A stretch of 64,000 nucleotides of DNA, from NCBI GenBank assembly GCA_025462865.1, contig JAOAPI010000019.1:124001-188000 (forward strand), written 5' to 3'. Below, one piece after another: positions 38,608 through 47,973 of this stretch; the first letter of the stretch is position 1; every line of letters begins with the position of its first letter. Under the pieces are notes generated by a model. It had not been told where the DNA came from, made no database searches, and was given only the letters and a program-made list of their open reading frames with translations. The translations under genes and the position numbers were made by a program. The DNA comes from Candidatus Sulfotelmatobacter sp. (lineage in GTDB: Bacteria; Acidobacteriota; Terriglobia; Terriglobales; Acidobacteriaceae).

Positions 38608-40113
38608 TTAATTGCCGTTATTGTTTGCCAGTTTGCCGCAGCATTCCGGTCGATCCGGCAAACTTGATCGGTCCCATCCTCCACCGAGAGCTTGAATCAG
38701 CAGGACCGTATTTGCCATACGGCGTCCGAGGATATTGACCGCCGTCACTTCGTCCGCGAGAGCGGCACTCTGCGCGGTGATCACTTCCAGGTAGCTTGTG
38801 ACCCCACCCTTGTAGCGGGTGACTGAGAGATCCAGGGATTTCTGTGCGGCCACGACTGCTTCGTCCTGAACCTTCGCCTCGTTTTCCAGAATCCTGACCG
38901 CTGCCAGATTGTCTTCCACCTGCTGGAACCCGCTGAGGACGCTTTCGCGATAGGTAGCGACCTGAAAATCGTAAGCCGCGCGCGCCTCGTCGTTAAGCGC
39001 GCGGCGTCTTCCACCATCGAACACAGTACCTACGGCGGACAGTCCAAGAGACCATAGGCCGCTCGGCCCGTTGAGGAGCGTCGTGATAGCGGAGCTTTCA
39101 AACCCTCCCGAAGCGCCCAAACTGATGGTCGGATAGTACGCGGACTTTGCCACTCCGATCTGGGCATTGGCGGAGGCTACGCGTCTCTCCGCGGCAGCGA
39201 TGTCCGGGCGTCTTTCCAGCAACTCGGACGGCACAGAGATAGGAACGTGCGGAGGTGGCGCAGTAAGCGGCAGCGGGGGAAGGCCGAACTCTGCGGGCGG
39301 TTTCCCAATCAGGATTGCGACCGCGTGTTCGTATTGAGCGCGCAGCACGCCCACATCAATCGCAGCGGCCCGGGTGGTTTGCAATTGAGTCTTCGCCTGC
39401 TCGACTTCGACCTCCGAGGCAATTCCTCCCTGGAACCGATTTTCATTCAATTCCAGGGCTTGCTCGTACTCGGTTACCGTAGAGTTCAAGAGTTGCTCTT
39501 GTGCGTCCAGACTGCGGGCTTGAAAATAATCAATCGCCAGATCGGCGTGCATGCTCAGATTGACCGTAGCCAGGTCTGCCGCGCTAGCTTGGGCTTGCTC
39601 TCGATAGGACTCTACGTTTTTTCGAATTCGGCCCCAGACGTCAACTTGATAAGAAACGCTGAACGGCGTCACAAAATCGTTGTAGGTGATGCCATCAAAT
39701 GTCGAAGTCGCTGGCGGCCGGCGCGACGAGGTGCGCTGGCGGGTCGCCGATGCTCCGACTGTCGCCGTCGGGTAGTAGTCAGCCCGGTTGTAGCGTAAGG
39801 CGGCTCGCGCCTGTCGGAACTGGGCCTCTGCGGCTCTTAAGTTTTGGTTGCCTACATTGATCTGCTGCTCCAACGCATCGAGCTGCGGATCTTGAAAAAC
39901 TGTCCACCAGGATCCGCCAAGATTTTGATCGTTGGGTTGCGCGGGCTTCCAGTCACCTACCTCTTTATAGGCAGGCGGAGCCGGTGCCGCTGGAGTATGG
40001 TATTTCGGTCCGACCACGCAGCCAGTCAATTCGAGAATCGCAAGTGCCAGCAGGCCGTGTATCCACAACGCTTGCCGCTGGTTTCCGCGCAGAATCCCTT
40101 GAAGGTGTTTCAC
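38608..40113 (-). CDS. RND efflux outer-membrane factor, NodT-type lipoprotein
   Basis: 501 residues from a GTG start that overlaps the stop of the membrane-fusion gene by four bases (GTGA). A lipoprotein signal ends at LTGC (about 29-32), followed by VGPKYHTPAAPAP, the typical OMF opening. Two OEP repeats of long helices and strands (about 60-270 and 270-480) form the TolC-like trimeric channel. It is the outer-membrane part of the tripartite pump encoded upstream in the same operon, exporting small molecules from cell to medium. The operon order is sigma, pump, adaptor, channel. Confidence 0.92.
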   Translation of the reverse strand: MKHLQGILRGNQRQALWIHGLLALAILELTGCVVGPKYHTPAAPAPPAYKEVGDWKPAQPNDQNLGGSWWTVFQDPQLDALEQQINVGNQNLRAAEAQFRQARAALRYNRADYYPTATVGASATRQRTSSRRPPATSTFDGITYNDFVTPFSVSYQVDVWGRIRKNVESYREQAQASAADLATVNLSMHADLAIDYFQARSLDAQEQLLNSTVTEYEQALELNENRFQGGIASEVEVEQAKTQLQTTRAAAIDVGVLRAQYEHAVAILIGKPPAEFGLPPLPLTAPPPHVPISVPSELLERRPDIAAAERRVASANAQIGVAKSAYYPTISLGASGGFESSAITTLLNGPSGLWSLGLSAVGTVFDGGRRRALNDEARAAYDFQVATYRESVLSGFQQVEDNLAAVRILENEAKVQDEAVVAAQKSLDLSVTRYKGGVTSYLEVITAQSAALADEVTAVNILGRRMANTVLLIQALGGGWDRSSLPDRPECCGKLANNNGN

Positions 40114-41360
40114 TTGTTATCTCCCGGCAACGAGGCTTGCACAATCTGGACTGCCTGTCCGGAGACAATTGAATCCGGTGGATTGATAATGATCTGATCG
40201 CCCTGCTTAACTCCGGCGACGATCTCTATCTGATTACCAAAATCGTGCCCGGGAGTTACGGCGGAGAGCGCAACTTTCCCATCCTTCACTGTGGCGACGT
40301 GTAATCCTTCTGAGCGGAAGATCAGCGTATTGACTGGAAGCAGGAACGTGGAAGCGTGCGTCGGCACCGCCAGGTGAACCTCCGCGTAAGAGCCGGTCAG
40401 TAGCGTGCCCGTAGGATTGTCCACGTCGATTTCGATGAGCAAAGTACGGGTCGTCACATTGATCGCTTCGGCAGTCCGCACCAGTTTTCCCTGAAATTTG
40501 CGGCCTGGGAATTCAGTGAGATTGAGATCCGCGATCATGCCGGTTTTGATCCCCTGCGAATATTCCTCAGGTACATTCACGTAAACGCGCAACTTTCCTG
40601 GTTGAGCAATGTGGAAGAGATCTGTTTTCAGTGCCGAACTGCTACCGGAATTGATGAGGTCGCCGATATCGGTGTTGCGGGCCGTTATCACACCATCGAA
40701 TGGCGCGTAAATCTTTTCGAAAGATACCAGCGCCGAATATTGCTCCACGGCTGCCTTATCGGCCTCGACGATCGCCTTATTTGCATTGAAGGTGCCGACG
40801 GCATTGTCAACATCCTGTTGCGATACGGCGTTACTCTTCAACAGTCCCTGATAGCGGGTCTTTGTAATGGAAGCGAGTTCGAGATTTGCCTGTGCCGTAA
40901 GCAGATTGCTGCGGGCTTGCTGAAGTTGCTGATCGACTTCTGGCGTTTCGATCACCGCAAGCAATTGGCCCTGCTTAACGTGCGCCCCAATATCGAAATA
41001 CCATTTTTTGAGATAGCCATTCGTGCGCGCGTAGATGGGCGAAGTGATGAAAGGCTGCACGTTTCCAGGCAGGATGATTTCATCGGTTGGCGCAGTTTGT
41101 TTCGGCGAGACAACGGACACCGCTGGAAGTGCTGCTTGAGCAGTCTCCGCGCGCAGGGTGGTGCCCGCTTTCACGCGCGACCAGATCCCCGACACCAGGA
41201 GCGCGGCAACCGCAATCGCCGCAATCACCAGCACGAGCCACGACTTGCGCGAACGGTGCCGCGCACCTACATCAGTGGATTGGGTTGCCGGTTCGCCTAT
41301 TTGTTGTCGATCTTCTTTTGGTCGATCTTCTTTTGGTCGAACTTCAGTTTGGGGCATCAT
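40110..41360 (-). CDS. RND efflux membrane-fusion (adaptor) protein
   Basis: 416 residues. A charged N-terminus with a tandem KEDRP repeat precedes a membrane anchor (about 38-60), then the biotinyl-lipoyl-like halves (GNVQPFITSPIYARTNGYL and FEKIYAPFDGVITARN), an alpha-hairpin of moderate length, and beta-barrel domains. It is an HlyD/AcrA-like adaptor bridging the inner-membrane pump and the outer channel. No lipobox is seen, so it is anchored by the helix. 27 bases downstream of the pump gene and overlapping the channel gene. Confidence 0.92.
   Translation of the reverse strand: MMPQTEVRPKEDRPKEDRQQIGEPATQSTDVGARHRSRKSWLVLVIAAIAVAALLVSGIWSRVKAGTTLRAETAQAALPAVSVVSPKQTAPTDEIILPGNVQPFITSPIYARTNGYLKKWYFDIGAHVKQGQLLAVIETPEVDQQLQQARSNLLTAQANLELASITKTRYQGLLKSNAVSQQDVDNAVGTFNANKAIVEADKAAVEQYSALVSFEKIYAPFDGVITARNTDIGDLINSGSSSALKTDLFHIAQPGKLRVYVNVPEEYSQGIKTGMIADLNLTEFPGRKFQGKLVRTAEAINVTTRTLLIEIDVDNPTGTLLTGSYAEVHLAVPTHASTFLLPVNTLIFRSEGLHVATVKDGKVALSAVTPGHDFGNQIEIVAGVKQGDQIIINPPDSIVSGQAVQIVQASLPGDNK
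41309..41338 (-). repeat. 15-bp tandem repeat, two copies, in the adaptor gene
   Basis: The unit gatcttcttttggtc occurs exactly twice in a row (41309-41323, 41324-41338) and a partial third follows. In frame on the minus strand it encodes two copies of the pentapeptide PKEDR in the cytoplasmic N-terminal tail of the adaptor protein, before the membrane anchor. The unit is a multiple of three, so copy-number change would not break the frame. Confidence 0.85.
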
Positions 41361-41387
41361 AAAAAATAACTCCTCACGCCTTAGTGT

Positions 41388-44300
41388 CTAGCGTCCTTCT
41401 TCCTGGACTGCATGCCGGCGTGAACCCTGCAGAAGGCTGAAAAATGCCGGGACAAAGAACAAAGTTGAGACGGTTGCGAAAACAAGCCCACCGATCACGG
41501 CGCGGCCAAGGGGAGCATTTTGTTCACCGCCGTCACCCAGACCCAAGGCCATTGGCACCATGCCAATGATCATGGCGAGAGCGGTCATCAATACTGGGCG
41601 GAAACGCGTGAAGCCAGCCTGCAGGGCCGCGCTGATGGAATCATGCCCTTCCTGCATTTGTTCGGTAGCAAAACTCACGACCAGAATGCTGTTTGAAGTC
41701 GCTACGCCCATGCACATGATGGCTCCCATCAGCGCCGGGACACTCAGGTTGGTGTGCGTTATGAACAAGAACCAGGCGATGCCGGCAAGTGCGGCGGGCA
41801 GCGCGGAAATCATGATGAAGGGATCGAGCCAGGACTGGAAGTTGACAACGATCAGCAGGTATACAAGAAGAATCGAGAACACCAATCCGCCCAATAGGCC
41901 GATGTAGGAGGCGCGCATAGTCTGCACCTGGCCACGCACAACTACGTGAGAACCACGGGGCAATTGCTGGCGTGTGTCAGCAATAATTCTGTTGATATCG
42001 CCGGACACTCCACCCAGATCGCGCCCTGTTACGGCGCCAAAGATATCAATTACCGGGGCAACGTTGTAATCCGACAACACGGCCATCCCCGCTCCTCGCT
42101 GCGTCGACACCAGGCTGGCCATGAGCGAAGGAGGGGCGTTCGGGTCCGTCCCGGTAATTGGAATGTTCTCCACATCCTGCAACGTGTCCGTGCGATATTG
42201 CGGCGTCTGCGTCGCAATCTGGTAGCTGACGTGATTCTTTGGGTCAAGCCAGAATGACGGAGAAGTCTGGAAGCTGCCGCTCAGCGATACCAAAAGGTTT
42301 TGCGCGACGTCATGCGCCGTAAAACCAAGTTGCTCAGCTTTCGTGCGCTCAACTCGTAGCCGCAGATAAGGTTGATCGAACGGCTGCTGAATTCGCAGAT
42401 CAGTCGCTCCGGAAACATATCTCAGCTTCGCCAGCAGTGTGTCTGCATACTGGCGATTTCCCTGCAAGTCATTTCCCACGATTTGAACATCAATAGGGGC
42501 AGGCAATCCAAAGTTGAGAATTTGCGCGACCATGTCCGCGGGCAGGAAGGCAAACGAAACACCCGGAAACTGTTTTGGAAGCGCCAGACGAAGCTGGTGA
42601 ATGTAGTCATCGGTGGGGTGGTGCTTTGTGGTTAGAGTCACAAGGATGTCCGCATCCGATGTGCCCACCGGCGCCGAATTGCTGTAAGAGAGGTTGATGC
42701 CGCTGTAAGGCAGGCCAATGTTGTCTATGACATTCTTCATTTCACTTGCAGGAATCTCTTTTCGAATGGCCTGCTCCACCTGATCGCAAAGGTTCGCAGT
42801 TTCTTCAATTCGCATTCCCGTGGGAGCGCGCATGTGGAGTTTGAAAGTGCCGCTATCCACGCTCGGGAAAAAATCCCGACCAAGCCAGGGAATCAAAATC
42901 GCAAGAGAGCCGAGACAAACCGCAAAGAACGCAATCAGGAAAGCAGTCCGGTGATGGAGGCAAGTTTCGAGCAGATTGCGATAGCTGGCGTGAAATTTCT
43001 CAAAGGCTGCTTCAAAACCCTTTTGAAGTCGTACCAGCGGATTGCGGCTGGGGGCGTGTCCGGCTTCCTTCTTTTCTCCCCGCAACAAGTATTTGGCCAT
43101 TGTTGGAACAATGGTCCGCGATAGGAAATACGAAGCCAACATGGCAAACACGACAGCTTCAGCCAGCGGAACAAACAGGTACCGCGCCACGCCCGATAAT
43201 AGGAACATCGGAGCAAACACGATGCAGATCGACAGCGTGGAGACGAAAGCGGGTGTCGCAATTTGCGATGCGCTGTCGAGAACAACTCCGTCCAGATCCT
43301 TATCCGGTTCTGCCTCCCGATTGCGATTGATATTCTCGACTTCGACTGTGGCGTCGTCCACCAGGATGCCGACCGCGAGAGCCAATCCACCCAGGGTCAT
43401 GATGTTGATGGTTTCTCCGATTGCACCCAGCACAATGATCGAGGTCAGGATCGCCAACGGAATCGAGGTGGCGATGATCACGGTGCTTCGCCAGCTGCCG
43501 AGGAATGTGAGAATCATGAACGCTGTAAGGCACGCGGCAATCAGCGTTTCTCGCACCACTCCACTGATCGCACCTCGAACGAAAATCGATTGATCCGCGA
43601 GCGGCGATATCTGCAACTGAGGTGGAAGTGTCGACTTGATTTGCGGAAGAAGAGCTTTGATCCCTGCGATCACATTCAGCGTCGAGGCATTCCCTGCCTT
43701 TTGGATCGTCAACAATACAGAGCGCTGGCCATTGACGCGAACGATGTTCGTCTGCGGCGGAAAACCATCGCGCACCCACGCCACATCTTTGATGTAGATC
43801 GTAGTGCCGCCGATGGTCTTGATCGGAATTCGGTTCAGGTCCTCAATGGTTTGCGGCGCTGCGTTGGGAATCGAAACGTCGTATTCCTTGGAGCCGATCT
43901 TGGATGTGCCCGTGGGCAGAATTAGGTTTTGTACGCTGATCGCATTCACTACATCCAACGGCGATAGTCCCTTGGACTGCAGCGCTGTCGTGTTCAGATC
44001 CACTTGCACCTGGCGTTGTTTGCCGCCGTAGGGATAGGGCACTGAAACCCCAGGCACTGTAATGATCTGAGTGCGAATGAAATTCAGGCCATAGTCGTTG
44101 AGTTGCTGTTCCGATAGATTTTGCCCCGAGAGAGCCAATTGAAGGACAGGAACGCTCGATGCGCTATACGCAATGATGAGCGGGGGTGTTGTTCCCGCCG
44201 GCAACTGCCTGAGTTGCGTCTGTGAAACCGCGGTAACCTGCGCGATACCCTGTTGAAGATTTGCGGTTGGCTGCAAGAAGACTTTCACAACCGCGATTCC

Positions 44301-44561
44301 GTAAAGCGATTGCGACTCGATGTGCTCAATATTATCGACGGTGGTAGTAAGGTTCCGCTCCGTAATAGTGACGATACGGTCGCTCATGTCCTGTGGCACA
44401 AGACCGTTGTAGTTCCAGATGATGCTGACGACGGGGATATCGATCGTGGGAAAGATGTCGGTGGGAGTACGGACGATCGCCAACCCACCCATGATCAGGA
44501 TGAGGATGGACATCACCACGAAGGTGTAGGGCCGCCGTAATGCTAGTCGAACAATCCACAT
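41388..44561 (-). CDS. RND-family inner-membrane efflux transporter (HAE-1/AcrB-like)
   Basis: 1057 residues, full length for the family. Twelve membrane helices flank two large periplasmic loops. LALAVGILVDDATVEVENI contains the tandem Asp residues of TM4 needed for proton coupling, and a Lys is expected in TM10. Segments such as TDIFPTIDIPVVSIIW and GRDFFPSVDSGTFKLHMR are typical of this group. It exports substrates using the proton motive force in a tripartite complex with the next two gene products. Substrate is not readable; a drug or hydrophobic compound is more likely than a metal because no CzcA metal motif was noticed. Follows the ECF sigma gene by 35 bases. Confidence 0.93.
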   Translation of the reverse strand: MWIVRLALRRPYTFVVMSILILIMGGLAIVRTPTDIFPTIDIPVVSIIWNYNGLVPQDMSDRIVTITERNLTTTVDNIEHIESQSLYGIAVVKVFLQPTANLQQGIAQVTAVSQTQLRQLPAGTTPPLIIAYSASSVPVLQLALSGQNLSEQQLNDYGLNFIRTQIITVPGVSVPYPYGGKQRQVQVDLNTTALQSKGLSPLDVVNAISVQNLILPTGTSKIGSKEYDVSIPNAAPQTIEDLNRIPIKTIGGTTIYIKDVAWVRDGFPPQTNIVRVNGQRSVLLTIQKAGNASTLNVIAGIKALLPQIKSTLPPQLQISPLADQSIFVRGAISGVVRETLIAACLTAFMILTFLGSWRSTVIIATSIPLAILTSIIVLGAIGETINIMTLGGLALAVGILVDDATVEVENINRNREAEPDKDLDGVVLDSASQIATPAFVSTLSICIVFAPMFLLSGVARYLFVPLAEAVVFAMLASYFLSRTIVPTMAKYLLRGEKKEAGHAPSRNPLVRLQKGFEAAFEKFHASYRNLLETCLHHRTAFLIAFFAVCLGSLAILIPWLGRDFFPSVDSGTFKLHMRAPTGMRIEETANLCDQVEQAIRKEIPASEMKNVIDNIGLPYSGINLSYSNSAPVGTSDADILVTLTTKHHPTDDYIHQLRLALPKQFPGVSFAFLPADMVAQILNFGLPAPIDVQIVGNDLQGNRQYADTLLAKLRYVSGATDLRIQQPFDQPYLRLRVERTKAEQLGFTAHDVAQNLLVSLSGSFQTSPSFWLDPKNHVSYQIATQTPQYRTDTLQDVENIPITGTDPNAPPSLMASLVSTQRGAGMAVLSDYNVAPVIDIFGAVTGRDLGGVSGDINRIIADTRQQLPRGSHVVVRGQVQTMRASYIGLLGGLVFSILLVYLLIVVNFQSWLDPFIMISALPAALAGIAWFLFITHTNLSVPALMGAIMCMGVATSNSILVVSFATEQMQEGHDSISAALQAGFTRFRPVLMTALAMIIGMVPMALGLGDGGEQNAPLGRAVIGGLVFATVSTLFFVPAFFSLLQGSRRHAVQEEGR

Positions 44562-44596
44562 AAAATTTCTTTCCGTGATTCAGTAATCGACTGCCG

Positions 44597-45214
44597 TCAA
44601 TTCGCGCGCGCTACACGAGGCTTGGCGAGTGTTGAGCTCATAAGCCGCTTCAACTTGGCGCGCGCCCGCGCCAGTTGGGCCTTGACCGTTCCGTCTGCTA
44701 CTCCCAAGACTTTTGCTGCTTCGCTGGTGCTTAAGCCATCCAATTCGCGTAGTTGAAATGCCCGGCGTAACGGAGGCGAGAGCTGGGCTACGAATCGCAG
44801 CAGATTTCTGTGCAGTTCGGATGCGCGGCTCTCATCTTCAGGACTGGGTTCGTCCGCCGCCAATTGATCCGAGAGACAAAATTCCTGATCTTCTCCGAGT
44901 CGCTCGTCCAATGACACATGGATTTGGCGTGGCCGCCGGCGCAATTGCATTCGCGCGGCGTTCGTAACAATGGCAGTCAACCACGTCGACAATTGCGCTT
45001 GTCCCTTGAATTGGTCCAGGTGTTTGTAAGCAGAGAGGAGGGCCTCCTGAACTGCATCTTCGGCGTCAGCTTCATTGCGAAGGTGTCGATAGGCCTTTCT
45101 GTAAAACATTGGAAGGTAGCGTGAGAGAATGCCCTGCATTTCACCCGCTCTCGAGTCAGGGATTCGGATTTCCAGTTGCTGTTCGTTGCCGAGGTCTTGT
45201 TCTGTGGCTCGCAT
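44597..45214 (-). CDS. ECF-type RNA polymerase sigma factor
   Basis: 205 residues from the ATG at 45214, which has GGGAGA upstream; a start at 45253 lacks a site. Region 2 (YRHLRNEADAEDAVQEALLSAY) and region 4 (RRAFQLRELDGLSTSEAAKVL, with VADGTVKAQLARARAKL as the DNA-reading helix) are intact. It directs RNA polymerase to a small promoter set. The gene heads the RND pump operon, and no adjacent anti-sigma (zinc-finger or membrane) gene was seen. A short inverted repeat (GTCTGT/ACAGAC, 45216-45236) surrounds the ribosome site just before the start codon. Confidence 0.88.
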   Translation of the reverse strand: MRATEQDLGNEQQLEIRIPDSRAGEMQGILSRYLPMFYRKAYRHLRNEADAEDAVQEALLSAYKHLDQFKGQAQLSTWLTAIVTNAARMQLRRRPRQIHVSLDERLGEDQEFCLSDQLAADEPSPEDESRASELHRNLLRFVAQLSPPLRRAFQLRELDGLSTSEAAKVLGVADGTVKAQLARARAKLKRLMSSTLAKPRVARAN

Positions 45215-45451
45215 CGTCTGTGTCTCCCGTACAGACGGAGGTGCACGCGGCATTCCAATCGGCGGCCAAACATCTAAGTGTGTGTTTTCAAGATCTTGGA
45301 AGCGAGGATGTTGCTGAGGAAGTCTTTTAAAACCCAGATGGAAAGTCGCGCTGCTGACAGGGTGTCCGCATTTCGACAGCTAGATACGTGGCTCGTCATT
45401 TTTCGGTCTTCGATCGTCCGTTCCTGCAATGTCGATGACTGTAATGCACAA

Positions 45452-46951
45452 CTACTTGAACAGAATCTTGGCCATCATTCCCTTATCTTCATGATTTAAC
45501 AGGTGACAATGAAATACCGACATGCCTTTGATGATGGGGTTGGTAAAGTCCAGGATGACATCGACGCTGCCGTCGTACGGGACATTCACGGTATCCAGCC
45601 AGACAGGGTGCGGGACTTGGACGCCGTTTTCCGCATAGGCCAGAAAGTGGACCTGATGTATGTGAAAGGGATGCAGCTCGGCAGTTCGGTTCACGATACG
45701 CCAATGCTCGTATGTACCGACGCGAGCGCTCGTCATCGGACTTTCATCCATCGCAAACTTGCGGCCATTGATATAGAAGCCGTTCTTGTCCTCTGTAAAC
45801 GTGACGGTGAAGTTCAACTTAGTTTTCTCCAGCGATGCAAGGTTGACGGGCTTGTATAGCGGCGGGCGGGAATCGATGGCACGCGCTTGCTCAGACGCTT
45901 GATCTGTGCCCGACTGACTTGAACTGGGCGGCACCAAGTCTGCCAGCACCATTTCTGGATTGGGATCCCCGTCCCGGCCCGTATCCACGCAGAGCGTGCG
46001 CAGGGAAACATGTGCGCCAGGGGACGGGCCGGTGACGATGGCTTCGACACGCCCCGCAGGTGCAACCAATAAGTGGTCCGCAGTCCTGGTGGGGTTTTTG
46101 GGATCGTGGAACGCGAGCGGCATCCCGTCAAGCGCCACGATTTCAAACGTCTGTCCAGCAAGTTGCAGGTTCAAATAGCGATCCGCTGAGGCGTTCACGA
46201 TGCGCCAGAACTGCCGCTCTTCAGGCGCAATCTCTATTGGCGGTCGCAGCGCTCCGTTCACTGTAAAGATTTCTTCAACTGCCTCTGCTTCTCCCCCGCA
46301 CGCGTGGGCCGGGATGTCTACATCGCGCCTCAGCGTGTGCGCATTCGGATCATGCTCGATGGAGCGTCCGCGCACAACGAGCACACGCTCTCGGAGTCCC
46401 TTCACTTCAGGGACGTAACGTTCCATCCCCTCGATGACAATGGCTCCCGACATTCCGTCCAACACTTGCCGATGACTCTCGCCGTGAGGATGAGTGTGGT
46501 ACCAAAACAGGCCCGGAGGATGATCGCGCGGAATACGAACCGAGTAATGTAATGTCTGGCCAGGCTTAGCCAGCATTGTGAGTACGTCATCCTGCGGAGC
46601 GCCTGGCGAGACACTGAGTCCGTGAAAATGCAAGTTCGTCATCTCCATGCACGGATTGATCGCACACGACTCCGGGGACTTCGCCGGAAGATCGTTGATG
46701 TATGTGATTTTGAGAACGTCGCCGGGAGATGCGCGGATCACAGGCGCCACCGTTTTCCCTTCGAAGGCGAAGGCATCCTTGCCGTTTTCATTTACCGCAT
46801 GCAGCGTAAGGGATACGACGCGATTCTTGGCTCCCACCTGCGGAGACTGCGGCAGTGAAATAGTCTGGGCGCAGCCCCAAGCGGCGATAAACATCTGTGC
46901 ACCAGCAAGAAGCCGGAAGAGCGACCGCAGCCTCGTTCTATGATTCACCAT
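45452..46951 (-). CDS. Exported multicopper oxidase
   Basis: About 499 residues from the ATG at 46951 (a signal-like MVNHRTRLRSLFRLLAG follows); ATG 46978 and GTG 47044 are alternatives, and none has a good ribosome site. Three cupredoxin domains carry all four copper-ligand motifs: HFHGL, WYHTHPHGE, HPFHIHQ and HCHLLNHEDKGMM, the last with the type 1 Cys and axial Met. These enzymes oxidise substrates (cuprous ions, phenols, others) with oxygen reduced to water, in the periplasm. No Met-rich CueO-type insert was noticed. It is an oxidase of the laccase/CueO superfamily with uncertain substrate. Confidence 0.9.
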   Translation of the reverse strand: MVNHRTRLRSLFRLLAGAQMFIAAWGCAQTISLPQSPQVGAKNRVVSLTLHAVNENGKDAFAFEGKTVAPVIRASPGDVLKITYINDLPAKSPESCAINPCMEMTNLHFHGLSVSPGAPQDDVLTMLAKPGQTLHYSVRIPRDHPPGLFWYHTHPHGESHRQVLDGMSGAIVIEGMERYVPEVKGLRERVLVVRGRSIEHDPNAHTLRRDVDIPAHACGGEAEAVEEIFTVNGALRPPIEIAPEERQFWRIVNASADRYLNLQLAGQTFEIVALDGMPLAFHDPKNPTRTADHLLVAPAGRVEAIVTGPSPGAHVSLRTLCVDTGRDGDPNPEMVLADLVPPSSSQSGTDQASEQARAIDSRPPLYKPVNLASLEKTKLNFTVTFTEDKNGFYINGRKFAMDESPMTSARVGTYEHWRIVNRTAELHPFHIHQVHFLAYAENGVQVPHPVWLDTVNVPYDGSVDVILDFTNPIIKGMSVFHCHLLNHEDKGMMAKILFK

Positions 46952-47056
46952 CGCAATACAATTATCTCCAGCTCGCATGCTTCTGCAATATCCGCCTGTT
47001 GACTGGATGCCCCTGCTGATAGGCTTGGAAATATTTATTTCCACAAGCTGATTCGT

Positions 47057-47848
47057 TCAGTAATACGACGTCGGCGGCCCTTTGTACTCCTGAACGGAAT
47101 TGCCTCCGTCAACGATGATCAACTGGCCGGTGATGTAGGAGGCGGATTCACCGGCGAGAAACGCGATGGCAGCAGCCACCTCGTCAGGATGACCAGGGCG
47201 GCCGACTGGAGTATTTTTACCGGCAATGATTTCGTGTTCGGTTGAGGACGCGGTTTCGATCCACCCGGGAGCGACGGCGTTTACCGTAATTCCTTTGCGG
47301 GCAACCTCGAGGGCGAGACTGCGAGTAAGCCCGACCATGCCGGCTTTGGCCGCACTATAGACCGTTTCACGAGGGTTACTGACAACCGGGCCAGTGACCG
47401 AAGAAACGTTCACGATCCGTCCATACTTTGCTGCCAGCATGAAGGGCAGAACAGCCTTGGTGATGTTGAAAGCGGTTTTCAGGTTGATCGCCATGCCGTA
47501 CTCCCACTCCTCCTCCGAGAGTTCCGCGAGAAGTCGCGAGGTGGTTTCTGTGGGGCTGCCAACCTGAGTCATGCCGGCATTGTTAACAAGAATATCGAGG
47601 CGGCCGTAACGGGCGAAGACTTCTTTCACCAGCTGCTGAGTGTGCTCGTGCTCGCGCAAGTCCGCAGCAAAAGCGAAAACATCGGCGCCCTCCGCGGCGA
47701 GTTCGCGGGCACGCTCGTGGATGCGTTCTGTGGTGGAAGTGATTGCTATCTTCGATCCTGCTTGTGCGAGCACGCGGGCAGTCGCGAAGCCTATGCCGTG
47801 CGAACTGCCTGCGCCCGTGATGAGCGACACTCTTCCCGAAAAAGTCAT
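47057..47848 (-). CDS. Short-chain dehydrogenase/reductase (FabG-like)
   Basis: 263 residues from the ATG at 47848 (a TTG codon just upstream is an unlikely start). ITGAGSSHGIGFAT is the dinucleotide loop, NNAG is intact, and the Ser of VNVSSVTG with the YSAAKAG motif give the catalytic set. The C-terminal SYITGQLIIVDGGNSVQ is the usual ending. Overall close to 3-oxoacyl-ACP reductase-like SDRs; the true substrate is not known. It differs from the SDR at 659 in motif wording, so it is not a recent duplicate. Confidence 0.88.
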   Translation of the reverse strand: MTFSGRVSLITGAGSSHGIGFATARVLAQAGSKIAITSTTERIHERARELAAEGADVFAFAADLREHEHTQQLVKEVFARYGRLDILVNNAGMTQVGSPTETTSRLLAELSEEEWEYGMAINLKTAFNITKAVLPFMLAAKYGRIVNVSSVTGPVVSNPRETVYSAAKAGMVGLTRSLALEVARKGITVNAVAPGWIETASSTEHEIIAGKNTPVGRPGHPDEVAAAIAFLAGESASYITGQLIIVDGGNSVQEYKGPPTSYY

Positions 47849-47973
47849 CAATTCGATTTCACCAGTCTGAAGTTGACTGATTGTATCGAACCTGTGGCAA
47901 CTCAGGGGTCACGCCACAACCACGAGCGCTGGCAGCCGTATCGCTCCGAAACGTTGATTCGTGGCCATTGACC

